From the NCBI GenBank assembly GCA_006176705.1, contig QRFJ01002509.1, forward strand, positions 124,001 to 188,000: a DNA stretch of 64,000 nucleotides, written 5' to 3'. The notes beneath the pieces are model-generated. The model did no database searches. It saw only the letters and a program-made list of their open reading frames with translations, and was not told the origin of the DNA. The stretch is from Cocos nucifera (lineage: Eukaryota > Streptophyta > Magnoliopsida > Arecales > Arecaceae). Shown here piece by piece: positions 48,339 through 59,555 of the stretch (position 1 is the first letter of the stretch; every line of letters begins with the position of its first letter). The translations under genes and the position numbers were made by a program.

Positions 48339-48513
48339 CGTACACGCCAAACTTCTTTCCATCCTCTTGGGTGAACTTCATGCCCTCTTGGTCGGGGCCC
48401 TTGATGGGGAGTTCGGCGGTGAGCTCGATGGCCTCGCCCATGGTGAGCTCGCGCTCTAGATGAAGTTCGGCCTCATATGCACTGGGGAGGTCATGGATGC
48501 GGTCGAACTTCAT
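48339..48513 (-). pseudogene. Open frame of unknown origin in the nested gypsy, truncated by the copia LTR
   Basis: The minus strand reads MKFDRIHDLPSAYEAELHLE, then ERELTMGEAIELTAELPIKG, then GMKFTQEDGKKFGVYV, where the copia LTR begins. It is GC-richer and more codon-like than surrounding DNA. I do not recognise it as gag, pol or the usual gypsy extra ORF. It could be a captured host fragment or a fast-evolving element ORF. Upstream sequence to about 48700 is in other frames with stops. Confidence 0.45.
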
Positions 48514-48689
48514 TTCGCCTCCTTGCGAAACCTTCTGCAGAGAACTTCATGCTTCTGCAGGAGGGCCTCTGTTCTCCGTTTCTCCTTCCTTAGGGCCCGA
48601 ATGCTCTTCCTTAAGGTCGGTTCCTCGCATCCTCATGGCAGATTTGTTGGCAAAGTCTCCGTCGAAGGTTGTCGCACGACTAGCACCAT

Positions 48690-48775
48690 CTCGATGGGAT
48701 GGGAGCAGATGGATCTGGCGCGGAGGCCGCCGATCGTCGAGTTGAAGCTCTCCTGGGAGGCATTTTCTCTTCGGG
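48690..48775 (-). pseudogene. Gag-like N-terminus in the nested gypsy
   Basis: A short frame starts MPPRRASTRRSAASAPDPSA near 48770 and soon hits a stop. Basic MPPRR starts are common in plant gypsy gag. It is too short to be sure. Confidence 0.4.
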
Positions 48776-48876
48776 AAAGAACTCTAGTGAGGAAGAAGAG
48801 AGATCTTCAGAGAGGGAAGAGAGAAATCATTGTCAAGCACTCCTTTAAGAACAAGAGAACCTCGGAGGTTCAAGTC

Positions 48877-48894
48877 CTTCCTCTAGCGCCAATC
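48877..48894 (-). other. Primer binding site of the nested gypsy
   Basis: On the minus strand, GATTGGCGCTAGAGGAAG directly follows the 5' LTR, the usual plant gypsy form. Confidence 0.85.
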
Positions 48895-49834
48895 TGTTGA
48901 CATAGAATCTGATCGTCGTCGGAATCCGCTAGAGTGGAGGCTGATGAGGTCGCCGTCGGGGACCTGCAAAATAAAATCTCGTTTGGAGCCGATGGGGGGG
49001 TGGCTCTGGCAAGACCCTTCGATGATCAAGTCAGCTCTGGTCAATAGGAATGGAGTGCTCAGAAATGAGTTTCGAAGCTTGGAGAAGAAGAGGAGAGCTC
49101 AGAGATCCAAGAGGTTAGATATTAGCATATCTGGAGGGTCCTTTATAGGCGGAGCTTAGTTGATGGTGATGGCCATACCTCCTGACAAAGAGCCATTGGG
49201 ATCGTATGGAGTTCGGTACGAAGAGGAAGGCATCGTCAGGCGGATAGTGACAGCCATACTGGCAAGTCATGGGCCGCATGGGACTGGTTATGGAGAGAGT
49301 GGTGTCGCCAGTAGTGGCGGCCATATCATCCGATCTTATCATCTATTGCAGACTGATGGCAATAATTCATCCAGAGGAGTTTAGACTTGTAGGAGAGTTC
49401 GATTGAAGAAAAAGCTCGGGAGGAGCTCGACCGCAGAGGAGTTCGTCCGGTTGAAGGGAATGTTTAGGAGAAGTCTGGCCCCTACAGAAATCCGATCGAA
49501 GAGGAAGCTTGAAGGAAGTTTGGCTCTTATGGGAGTCTGATTGAAGCTCGACGGTTGAGTTTGGCTAAAGCTCAATCACTGGAAGTCCAAGGAGCTCGAC
49601 CGCTAAGCAGTTCGATCGGCTGAACGGATTCGAAGGAGTTTGACCGCTGCTTGGCCGTCGAGGAGTTCGACCGAGGGATGGCTGCCAAGGAGTTCGAGGA
49701 GCTCGATCGCTAAGTAGTTCGGCCGACTGTAAGGGTTTGGCTAGACCCATCTGCTGAAGCTCTTCCGTGGCTACTGGCCGCATCAGGCTAGGCACCGAAC
49801 TTAACTTCGGCAGGAGCGGAATTTATCCCTAACA
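48895..49834 (-). repeat. 5' LTR of the nested non-autonomous gypsy
   Basis: Partner of 45280-46221; plus-strand text TGTTGACATAGAATC to TTATCCCTAACA, followed by AGTAG. Confidence 0.9.
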
Positions 49835-49839
49835 AGTAG

Positions 49840-50518
49840 AATTTCATATGCTTCGACAGTGAGGTCTATTATATATGCAATGACATGTACGAGATCAGAC
49901 GTGACATACTCACTAGAAATAGTGAGTAGATACTAGTTTGATCCTGGAGAAAATCACTAGAAGGTGGTTAAAATCATCCTTAAGTATTTGAGAAATACTA
50001 AGGACCAATGGTTGGTTCATGGTGAGTCAGATCTGAAGCTTGTAGGATTTACAGACTCTAGCTTTCAATCTGACCATGATGATAGTAAAAGTGTATTGGG
50101 ATATATCTTTACTCTAAATGGTGGAGCCATCTGCTGAAAAAGTTTCAAGCAGCATACAGTAGCTGACTCTATTTGCGAAGCAAAGTATATGACAGCATCA
50201 GATGCAGCAAAAAAAGTTATGTGGCTGAGAAAGTTCATCACCGAGCTCAAAGTAACATCCTCCATTGATGGTTTAGTCCTGCTTTACTATGACATCACTA
50301 GCGCCATAGCTCAAATAAAGAAATCGAAGGTACACCAGCAAACAAAGCACATTCTACGCCACTTCTATTTGATCCATGAGATCATAGATCATGGTGACAT
50401 CGATCTTCAGAAGATCGATAGAAAGGAGAACCTAGCCGACCTCTTCACTAAAGCCCTAGCAATCAAGGAGTTCGACAACTATAAGTCGAAGATGGGTATT
50501 AGATACTGTGCCGCATGA
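49840..50518 (+). pseudogene. Copia RT end and RNase H (after the gypsy insertion)
   Basis: The RT tail SIIYAMTCTRSDVTYS near 49860 is followed by RNase H: EAKYMTASDAAKKVMWLRKF near 50180, then KKSKVHQQTKHILRHFYLIH near 50320 and ADLFTKAL near 50440, ending in a stop at 50518. The last 109 codons (50189-50518) are open and match the copia RNase H C-terminus. The PPT before the 3' LTR is eroded (AAGTGAAAGT). Confidence 0.88.
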
Positions 50519-50537
50519 CTTTAGGATAAGTGAAAGT

Positions 50538-52916
50538 TATTGAAAATTATGTCCTAAAGCCAATCGTCAGTCTATTGACGATTAGATATTATAATTGATT
50601 TATTAATTAATAAAAAATATTTTGACATCCTTTTTCATCATAAATTTACATCTTCTAATAAACTTCATTGTTGTAATGAAGTCCTTAGAACTATTTAGTT
50701 TTGATAAAGAGAGGGTTTATCGATTAGTTCTTAAATTTATTCACGATCAAATGATAGACTGTTAATTAGGACGACAGCATTTATCAAGCATAGGTCGCTA
50801 TATGCCATATAGGTTGGTTGTCCTCTTAACCAAGAAGTGTAGAGATACTGGTATGGCATATAGGTGAGATGTATGGGTACATTGTCATTGAACGTGACCA
50901 ACTCCAGAGTATTTTACTATCGAGAATATCTCTGATGGGATATAGGTATAAGTATCCCTTAGACTTGAGATCACCTCAGTGACTTGCAAGCAACTCACTG
51001 TGTTTTGGTACCAGACTAACTAAATTTCTAACTTAGCAATGGAAGGCTTCTGGGCATAATTAAGTACTTATAAAGTCAGAGTGTGATCAAGATGGAATTG
51101 ACCACTTCAAGAGTTGGAGAAGAATGTATCACTGTATTTCAATATAGCAAAATCTTAGCCAGGATAATCCATCAGATGGATTTGATATTTTGAAATACAA
51201 TGTGGACAACCTGATTAGAGTTGACAGTTGAACTTTAAGGTGTCCTACGAGCATTATGATCAATGGAATAAATTATATGAAAACTATATTTGCATGGGTT
51301 CTAAGGATGGTGTTCTACACCTTTCGACCTATCCGACCATCAGGTATTATTACTAGATGGTCACTTTGATTGATACAAAAATTTATTCCTATGCTACCAG
51401 CTTAGGTTTGGATCTATGAGGTCACACACATTAGAGTTCACGTTTCGATCGAATGGTTGATCAGTGATTTAGAATCATTTTAGGATTAAACAATCAATAC
51501 GATTGGTGTTTAACCTAGTATAAGTATTGCGGAAGGATTAATTAGCAATTTGATTACTAATTGACTTAATTTGATTAAGTTAAAAGGCTAATATTAAGCC
51601 TAATTAAATATTATTTAATTAGATTTAGTTTGGACTTGATTGGATCAAGTTAAATCTGATTTAATCTAATTTAATTAAGTCTTTAAATGGGTTGGGGCCT
51701 TATTTAATTGGGTTGGTTTACTCTTATTTTTATTTGGTTAAAAGATCTTGTTTGACCAAGTCAAAATAAGAGTCCTAGTGTGACTAGGACTCTCTATTCC
51801 TTGCACCACCTAATCCTCACGCCCCACACTTTTCTCTTTATATTTTTACATGAATAATCTCCACGCCCAAGGTTTCTCATGCCTCCCTTCTGTCTTCCTT
51901 TTTCTCATATGGAAGTTTGTTGGATGACCAAGTCAAAAGGGAAATTAGTTTTGCTTAAAGATTCTATGAGATAGAATCCTTGTCAACCAAAACTCTTTCC
52001 ATAAGTGTGCCTACCCATCCTCCCTTTTTTTCTTGATTTTTATGGTAAAAGATGATATTTTTTTGTGCACCCCTCTTACTGATCCATGGTAGAAAAGGAG
52101 ATGGGGGAGCCCAAGAGTTGGGCGCCCCAACACCTTCCCTTATTTGGTCCTTTCTAGTCTAGATTTTTTAGCTAACTTGGACTCTACATATCTTTTTATT
52201 TAAAAAAAAATTTTAGCTAAAATTTTCATGGATTGTAGACATTTAAGAGGCCTCTTTGGTATAAAAAAATTAGAGAAAATTTTGTCTGGGTCATGGAGAT
52301 ATTGAAAACACAAATTAGGATGTCTAGAAAAAGAACAAAGAAGAAGAAGAGGATCTTCTTTTAGGATTTTTGTTTCAGATCTCTTCCTCCCTTTTTGTGA
52401 GTTTTTGAGAGGTGTCTCAACATCACAAATCTTCCTCTCTTCTTTTGATATTTTGGAATGTCCAAGTTTCAAAGAAGAAAGCATCGGATTAACCATCAAA
52501 GAGAGATCAGCATAGTGCTAGCATATTGTGCTGATTTCCTGCATCAGGATCTCTGATCGTATTCGTGGGCTCTTGTGGATAAGTTCTAGAGGTCGGATGC
52601 ATGTTTGACTCATGACTTCATCCTCAAGCTCGGATCAGCATGTTAGAATATCTAACTTGCTCAGGTAATAGATCTAATTTATTAACTTCATACCTGCATT
52701 TGATATAGTGTAGATCTAGGTTGATTTGATCAACCTTTTTTTTCTTGTTTGATTTTAATTTCTAATTTAATATCATGTCTTGATCATGTAATAGATCTAA
52801 GATCTAGGTATTTACATATTTATTTAAATAAATATTTAATTTATTTAAGTCTTTCGCTGCATGATCTTGAAAAAGTTTCAAGATCTATCCGTGAAACCCT
52901 AAATCTGGTTCCTTCA
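50538..52916 (+). repeat. 3' LTR of the long-LTR copia element
   Basis: Begins TATTGAAAATTATG and ends GGTTCCTTCA before CTCGACGCCC of the host element. Confidence 0.88.
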
Positions 52917-54560
52917 CTCGACGCCCACCTCTTCCGCTTGACCGAGATCCTGCCATAGAACTTGGATCTCCGTCTTTGTCGAAGATGCCTCTCCATCGGT
53001 AGACTACCATTTTTGACGACAATCCTCCACCTCTTTGGCCCAATTATCACGGTGCTTCTTCAATTTCTCCATTATGTGTTTTTTCTTTTTAGCACGGCTT
53101 TTTTGGGCCTTCTCCTCCTCTTGAGCTGACTTAAGGTTGGACAAAACCGACTCAAGTTTGGACTTGGCTGACCCAAGCTCGACCCTAAGATGGGAGACTT
53201 CCTCGGACGGAGTGTTCTCCCGAGCGGGGACGTCCTTTTACAACTGCCCCAATCGACGGACCGTCGAATCATGTTCAGCATTTATGATCGATATAGAGTT
53301 GGAACACGCATGCCGAAGAGCAGCAATTTTATGATAGGCTGACTCAAGTTTAGCCATATTGTGAGTCAACTGTTCAAAGAAAATAAAATGAATTAGTCAA
53401 AAAAAAAATCATTGACTTACCCTAATAAAAGTCAGGTAGAATGATCCGAATAAGTCGGCTAGGGTCCGACTCCTCCTTGACTCCCAATTGCCCAAAAGGA
53501 GAATGGCATGAACCAAACTCCTCGCCAACTAGGGGTTGAAAAAAGTCGAACTACCTTCAAGGACCTGAATATCGATTCATTTGGAGTTCGTATATCCATG
53601 GCTGGAAGATCGCTCCCAGCTGGCACAGAAGAAATTGGCGCTTTCTCTTTTCTTCTGGTGGACGATTATTCTAGAGGCACCAACATCCACTTAGGTGTGG
53701 ATGGAGATGGCGAGCACCTCTGACGAACCGAAGTTGATCGTGAAGCGAGCACAGCAACAACTGACTGAGCTTCCGACATAGGAACAACAGTCGGAACGTC
53801 GATGATGACGATGTCTTTCTCTGATCGTGTGATGACTAGAGGGGCTTCGAAAGTCATGGTAGCTATCGAGGCATGCAAGGCGACGATGGGAGGAGCTATC
53901 GGTAGAGCATCGACAGAATCGAGGGCAACCAAAGGATCAGTTGTCCGACTCTTCTTCGCCATGCATGATGAACTGGCACCAAGTGCCCCCTTTTTTGAGT
54001 GGTGAATCGACGAACTTTATCTTCGAAAAGTCTAATAGGAAGATGCATCCCTACGAAATCAATCAATAAAATTAAGTTAATATCGAAAATCGATCGAAGG
54101 AAAGAAAACCCAAAACTACAGACACTACATATACCTATGGACGGCGTCGGACCAAGTTTGGCATTGTATAACACCGCTTCGATAATCAAGCTTTTCTGAG
54201 GAGGATCTTTCATGTCCTTCAGCTTAAGAAAATCCTCCCGATCAATCGGATCCAATCGACTATTTTCATTTGAAAGGACATTCGGCTCCCCCCATATCGA
54301 CGAAAAATCCTAAGGACCAAGAGAAGAAATAAAGAAGAACTGGATCTTTCAATCGTAGATGGATGATGGAAAACCAGTAATAAAAAAAAGCCCCTTTCTT
54401 GTGGTAAAATACCACCATCCGTCGACCTTCGGATGGGATTGGAGGGTGAAGAAAGGCCTGAATAAAGAAAGTCGAGGGTTCATCAGGATTAACCGACATA
54501 GCAAAGCAAAGAAAATTAAAAATCGAATAGTGTTTAGCGCTAACTAGGCTGGACATACTC
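52917..54560 (-). pseudogene. Tat antisense ORF, N-terminal and middle part
   Basis: On the minus strand from about 54560: DEPSTFFIQAFLHP, then WYFTTRKGLFFITGFPSSIY and IDREDFLKLKDMKDPPQKSL near 54250, a variable Ala/Val/Ser-rich region (53962-53666), then a coiled-coil region near 53280-53050 (SHLRVELGSAKSKLESVLSN) running into the copia insertion at 52917. This order matches the antisense extra ORF of plant Tat elements (often named as a transposase-like or hypothetical protein). Several stops and frame changes are present. Its role in the element is unknown. Confidence 0.7.
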
Positions 54561-55251
54561 TATAATAGTCAAAAATATTCTAGAAAAACTTCAGAATAGA
54601 AAATCTAAGGCCCGACCTAAGGTTTTCTAAACAAAAGGCTATAAAGCCCAACGGAGGTGAATTCACCCGACCGTCGGGGCCAGGAGCTAACAATCGAAAG
54701 CCCTTCATGATTCGATACCGATTCCGAAGTCGCCTCACAACTGTTATCATCAGGGTAGAAGTTTCAGCTGCCAGACCTTATGACAAACTACTATGATCAG
54801 CCATGCACGCGATAATAAAATAAAAAGAAAGAAATAAAGATGCCAAAGGAAAGGTGCAAACTTCGAACCTGAGGGCTAAAGAATGAGAGGATAAGCAAAG
54901 TTCTCAAAAGCTACTGCTGTTGAAAGCGATGGAAGAAAAACCTTTGGAGGGACTAGTATATATAGGATCCACTGATGGTCAAGATGCACAGGAGCCTTTC
55001 CAGATACTGACATGTGTCGATCGGAGAATGACTGAGCATCAAATCCCTCGGGCTTCACGATCGTGCATCCATTAATGGCAACTAATGCAATCCTCGAAGT
55101 GCCTTACAACAAATTCATCAAAGATCATGGTGATCGTTAATGACAAACGACAGAACAAAATTCAAAGCAATGCTACATGTTAACACCCTGCGTTCAGTGC
55201 ATCAAGATAAAATATCAAATAATCACACCGGACTTGGGTGTGGGGGTTAAC
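54560..55251. other. Tat element region before the 3' LTR
   Basis: Mostly non-coding. The G-rich GACTTGGGTGTGGGGGTTAAC just before 55252 is a good polypurine tract for plus-strand priming. Confidence 0.6.
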
Positions 55252-55907
55252 TATTGGAGGATGATGATCCACCACTCGATTCACTAGTTTGCAGTCGAGT
55301 TACCATCGGATACTGCCAATCATTCATCGATTAACGATCGACGATGGTCGACCTATCAATTTCCCCATCGATACATAGATGAGAGGACCGACTCATGGCC
55401 ATCCGATTAATGATCGATCCGATGGATGACGGTTAGATTTTTCTCAACTGATCGACCAACCGATATTCAATCGATCGATAAAATAAGCTGACTGATCGAT
55501 TGATTGATCGATAGTTAATTTGATTATAAGTCAGCTGACCGACCAACTTATCTGACTCTTGATTGATCCTACAAAATTGCCTCCGAAAAGAGCATGCCAC
55601 GATGATTAGTGGATAGCTTTAACTACTCATCTACGATCATACAACATCGAAAAAAGTGGGACCCATGTACTCGATTGTTATCACTCTGACACCTATAAAA
55701 GGAAGGTAACCTGATCAGTTGAGGAAGATTTTTCTACTACTTTTAGGGCAAACTCTACTTCTTTGCTCTTTATTTTCTGTTCGACCAATCCACCCTTCTA
55801 ACTTAAGCATCAGAGGAACCCCGCTGGAGCCAATTTCGATCAGTGTGGACTTGTATTTGCAAATATTTCGGCATTTGATTGTAGGTGTAGGTGGATTGGC
55901 TGCAATA
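55252..55907 (+). repeat. 3' LTR of the Tat gypsy element
   Basis: Begins TATTGGAGGATGATGATC and ends GGCTGCAATA, followed by ATTTA. It is missing the GATCGATC expansion of the 5' copy near 28860. Confidence 0.88.
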
Positions 55908-56063
55908 ATTTATTTTTAATTAAATTTTAGATAAAATTTATTTAAAGTTTAATATTTCCTACGTTCGAACTTGATCAACGATTAATTCTATTATGTAACG
56001 AGATGTGGGTAATTAAATGAATTATAAATATTAATTTTTTATTAATTATTTTATATAAAATAA

Positions 56064-56766
56064 TATTAAATTTTAGTATTTTGAATTTGATTCACAACAA
56101 TAAAGTCCATGATGGAGAAACCCATGAACGTAGTGCAGGCGCACGCAGCCTATAGGCATGCATGGCTAGAGGATTGCATGGCCCAAATGCACGGGCATGC
56201 TGCAAGACACATAGACACGCGGTCCATGCATGGTCCACCACATCTAGATGCAATTTCAAGTGGTTCATGTGTGATCTATCATGCAAATTGCATGATCAGA
56301 TGGCTACAGATGTGTATGGGATTGATCAAATGGCCAAAATAGTTTTGGAGTTTTAAAAAGAGACTTGGACCAATTAGGATATGGTTTTAGGGCTTTTAAA
56401 AAAGGCCTGATGGCCTATAGAGTAAAGGGAGCATCAAGTAGTAGCCAAAATAGTAGCCAGAGCCTTAGGGGAGTGGTTGAGAGATCTTCTTATGAGAGAA
56501 GAGAGTTTTATGAGAGATTTATATTTATTGTTGAGAGAGGAATTAATGTATGAGAGTTGAAAGGATGTGATCTCCTCTTGCATTTATTTTCTCTCATAAT
56601 GAAACTTACATACCCCATAGAGGTAAGTCTTGGGCTGATCCACATTACTTTGATTTTATCTTTCATGCATATCTTCTTCTTTTCTATTGTGGTATCAACA
56701 TTATTATTGGCATTATGATCTTGGGTGGGGATTCACATTCCACACTTGTAAAGGATCCTCCCAACA
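56064..56766 (+). repeat. 5' LTR of the copia deletion derivative
   Basis: Begins TATTAAATTTTAG and ends TCCTCCCAACA. It contains several GCATG-rich words (GGCATGCATGGC, GGGCATGC). It matches 58296-58941, which has an indel near 56200. Confidence 0.85.
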
Positions 56767-56989
56767 AGAAGGCTAGATTTTCTAGATTGCGATGGTATTG
56801 ATCGAGATTGAAGAAGATAGAAAAGACAAACTCAATTAAGGTAGAGATCAATCGATATGGTGGAAAAAGTAATTTTATCTTCCTATGGCAAGCTAGAGTG
56901 AAGGATGTGCTCATCCAATAAGGGTTGATTGATGTTCTCTTATGTAAGGAGAAGCCAACTACCATGAAGGAGAAGGATTGAAAGTGATT

Positions 56990-57850
56990 TTAGATGCAGG
57001 CGATGAGCATGATCCACTTGTACTTGGCAGATGATGTAGTGATGCATATACTTAGCAAGACTTTTCTAATAGTAATATGGATGAAGCTCAAGGAGATGTA
57101 CATGACAAAGTCACTCACCAATGCTCTCTTCCTCTGGAGGTAGTTCTACTAGCTATGGATGAGTGAGAGGTAGAGCGTGCAAGAGCATCTCAGCAACTTT
57201 CAGAAGATCCTCATCGATCTTCTTAGCATTGGGAAAAATATTGAGAAGAAGACTAAGGTATTGGTCTTGCTCGCATTGCTTCCTCTTTTTGAGTCTTTGA
57301 TGACTGTTCTTCTTGTAAAAAGTACCATCAAGATGGATGAGTCACTTCTGCATTTCTTCAGAATGAGGTTTTCTAGTAGGAGAATCGAGCCTCCAGTTTA
57401 GACAATGACTCGGCTTTAGCAGTGACTGGAGGTGATTTTGGAAGATGATGAAGTGGTAGAGGATCGTAAAATGGACGATCTAGATCCAAGTTGAGAGACT
57501 TCAGTAAGATAAAAAATTACTAATATGATGAGTTGGGGTATCAAGTCAGAGATTACCCATAGCTTAGAGGTCGGACGGTGGCTATACGGTGGCAGTTCAT
57601 GGTAGCGACACTAATAAGACTGATGTTCTTATAATCTTAGATGAGATATCTACCTCTTTCCTTCAGTGGATTTTGGATTCGGTATATTCGCATCATATTT
57701 GTTGCAAAGAGAAGCTATTTGACTTTCTAGAGAGCAGTAAGAGCTCTGTTTATTTGCTAGATGGATCGAGTTATGTGATCAAGGATATTAAGATAGTTAG
57801 CTTGCAGACACATGATGGAGCAGTGAGAAAATTGGATGAGATCTAATATA
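56990..57850 (+). pseudogene. Copia gag and protease start, broken
   Basis: Gag piece open at 57177-57401: MQEHLSNFQKILIDLLSIGK, KTKVLVLLALLPLFESLMTV. A knuckle-like stretch near 57530 is destroyed. Protease piece open at 57589-57846: WILDSVYSHHICCKEKLFDF, where Asp-Ser sits at the catalytic Asp, and DGSSYVIKDIKIV. Sequence after LISWSRLDS (about 57890) is degenerate up to the 3' LTR. Confidence 0.82.
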
Positions 57851-58295
57851 TATCTAATTTTAAGAGAAATCTAATTTCATGGAGCAGACTGGATTCAAGT
57901 AGCTGCAAATAGAGAGCTGATGATAGAATCCTGAAGGTATGCATGATAGTAGGATTATTATGAAGGAAAAAAGTATGAAGAATACTATCTCTTAGCAGAG
58001 AGCTCAGCGTGAGGTGCAGCTCCAGGTGTAGGTGGATTGGATACGAGATGGAAGACTCGAAATGATGACAGATGATGTTGCAAGATAAAGTTTCTATTAC
58101 CGCAGGAGAATACTCCAAGCAGATCTTAAGTCAGGCAGATCATAACATATGATGGAGATAGAATCGAGCGATCTAGCTCGACACTCATGTTTGTCTATTT
58201 ATGGGTAGCCAGGTATTTATTTCAGAGTTTGGAAAAGAGATCATCCAAAATCTCTCAAAGTTAGTGGAGACCAAATATTGAGTCGAGATGGAGAT

Positions 58296-58941
58296 TATTG
58301 AATTTTAGTAATTTGAATTTGACCCACAATAGTGAAGCCCACAATGGAGAAGCCCATGAATGCAATGCAGGCGTGCACAGCCTACTGGCGCATATCTCCT
58401 ACAGGTGCACATGGCCTAGGATGCACGAGCATGCTATCTACACATGGTCCACCATGCCTAGACGTAGTGATTGGATGGTTATAGATGCGTGCAGGATTGA
58501 TTAAATAGCCAGAATGGTTTTGGAGTCTTAAAAGGAGACTTGGATTGATTGAGACATGATTTTAGGGCTTTTAAAAGGGGCCTAACGGCCCGTGGAGCAG
58601 AGGGAGCATCAGGTAGCGGCTGAGATAATAGCCAACTTCTCAAGAGAATGGCTGAGAGGTCTTCTTATGAGAGAAGAAAGCTTTGTAAAGGATTTATACT
58701 TCTTGTTAAAAGAGGGATTAATATATGAGAGTTGAAAAGGTATGATCTTCTCTTGTATTTATTTTCTTTCATAATAAAGTTTGCATGCCCCATAGAGATA
58801 AGCCTTAGACTGATCTACGTTACTTTGATTATGTCTTTCAGGTATCTCTTCTTCTTTTCTATTATGGTATCGATATCATTATTGACATTGTGATCTTAGA
58901 CGAAGATCCGTATTCTGCACGCATGAGAGATCCTCCCAATA
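58296..58941 (+). repeat. 3' LTR of the copia deletion derivative
   Basis: Begins TATTGAATTTTAG and ends TCCTCCCAATA, then AATAA. Confidence 0.85.
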
Positions 58942-58946
58942 AATAA

Positions 58947-59555
58947 TTCGACATAGGTTGCTAGATCCTATCTACCCATTAAGCTGATGTTCATTGTTTT
59001 ATTAGCAATTTTCTTTGCAATTACCTATGAAAGTTAATCCTATATCTTTAAGTGGTTTATTGTTAAATTATTTATCAAATTATTGACTAACTAAACTATT
59101 CAAAAGGATTAATTTTTAATTAAATCTAACCCTAATCAGCAAACTTGTTAAAAATATAAAAAATTCTTTTAATAACCCTTATTTTTGTAAAATATATTCA
59201 GTAAAAATCATATATTATTGTTATTTGTTTTGGGAAAACTCATAGGTAATGAAACAGTCGTAATCATTGAAACCATGCTACATAAGAAATTTTAATATTG
59301 TTGGATGTTGAAATATTAAGAAAAGGAATCTAAACAATACATGGAAATAGGCCCGCATACTCTGACTCAACAAGTCAAAGAAAATCTAATATGCAATTCA
59401 AAAACTTTTAGTCATGATGCCTTAATATATCTGATTCTACTTCTGCATGCTTTCTAACCAAGAGAAAAATATGAGATATAACCTATTAGAAAAATTATGA
59501 ATTAATTATTTTTCAGGTCTTCCTGGACTAAGACTCTTCTTAAATTTTCCAAAAT
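58947..59555. other. AT-rich stretch, no gene recognised
   Basis: No domain or clear repeat was seen. It may be degraded transposon DNA. Confidence 0.4.

Larger units (their letters stand above)
45280..49834 (-). mobile_element. Non-autonomous Ty3/gypsy element (no pol), nested in copia RT
   Basis: LTRs 45280-46221 and 48895-49834 (about 940 bp each) with exact AGTAG duplications at 45275-45279 and 49835-49839. On the minus strand the primer site follows the 5' LTR (48895-49834). A polypurine run AAGTGGGGGGGCTAT precedes the 3' LTR. The inside holds a short gag-like start, an unidentified open frame, a fragment of a copia LTR and a minisatellite. There is no RT or integrase. The LTRs are the closest relative of the solo LTR at 22212-25235. 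Its LTR pair is more alike than those of the host elements, so it is the youngest insertion in this nest. Confidence 0.88.
36205..52916 (+). mobile_element. Ty1/copia retrotransposon with long LTRs, decayed, interrupted by a gypsy insertion
   Basis: LTRs of about 2.4 kb (36205-38681 and 50538-52916) bracket gag, protease, integrase, RT and RNase H on the plus strand in copia order. The duplication is CTCGA at 52917-52921, with CTTAA on the left (36200-36204). The interrupted host frame reads through CTCGA, so the left copy has decayed. The element lies in the antisense ORF of the Tat element. It contains a nested gypsy element (45280-49834) in RT and an assembly gap with a duplicated flank. 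Stops and frameshifts are frequent. Confidence 0.88.
28669..55907 (+). mobile_element. Tat-lineage Ty3/gypsy retrotransposon, decayed and split by nested insertions
   Basis: LTRs at 28669-29327 and 55252-55907 are flanked by an exact ATTTA duplication (28664-28668 and 55908-55912). Between them on the plus strand are a primer site, gag, protease, RT, RNase H, a second RNase H-like domain and integrase (about 29590-34790). An antisense ORF follows between pol and the 3' LTR. Dual RNase H plus an antisense ORF are marks of the Tat lineage (RIRE2/Grande/Retand type). A 16.7-kb copia insertion (36205-52916) splits the antisense ORF. Without insertions the element would be about 10.5 kb. Stops are frequent. 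Confidence 0.88.
56064..58941 (+). mobile_element. Copia deletion derivative with gag and partial protease only
   Basis: LTRs 56064-56766 and 58296-58941 are flanked by exact AATAA duplications (56059-56063 and 58942-58946). The 1.5-kb inside holds a broken copia gag (about 56990-57400) and the start of protease, then goes straight to the 3' LTR. Integrase, RT and RNase H are absent. I could not identify a normal primer site after 56766. It would depend on a relative for movement. Confidence 0.85.

Noticed and set aside
56092..56356. Overlapping short frames with His/Ala-rich peptides on both strands
   Set aside because: They fall in the GCATG-rich part of a copia LTR and have counterparts in its partner LTR with different frames.
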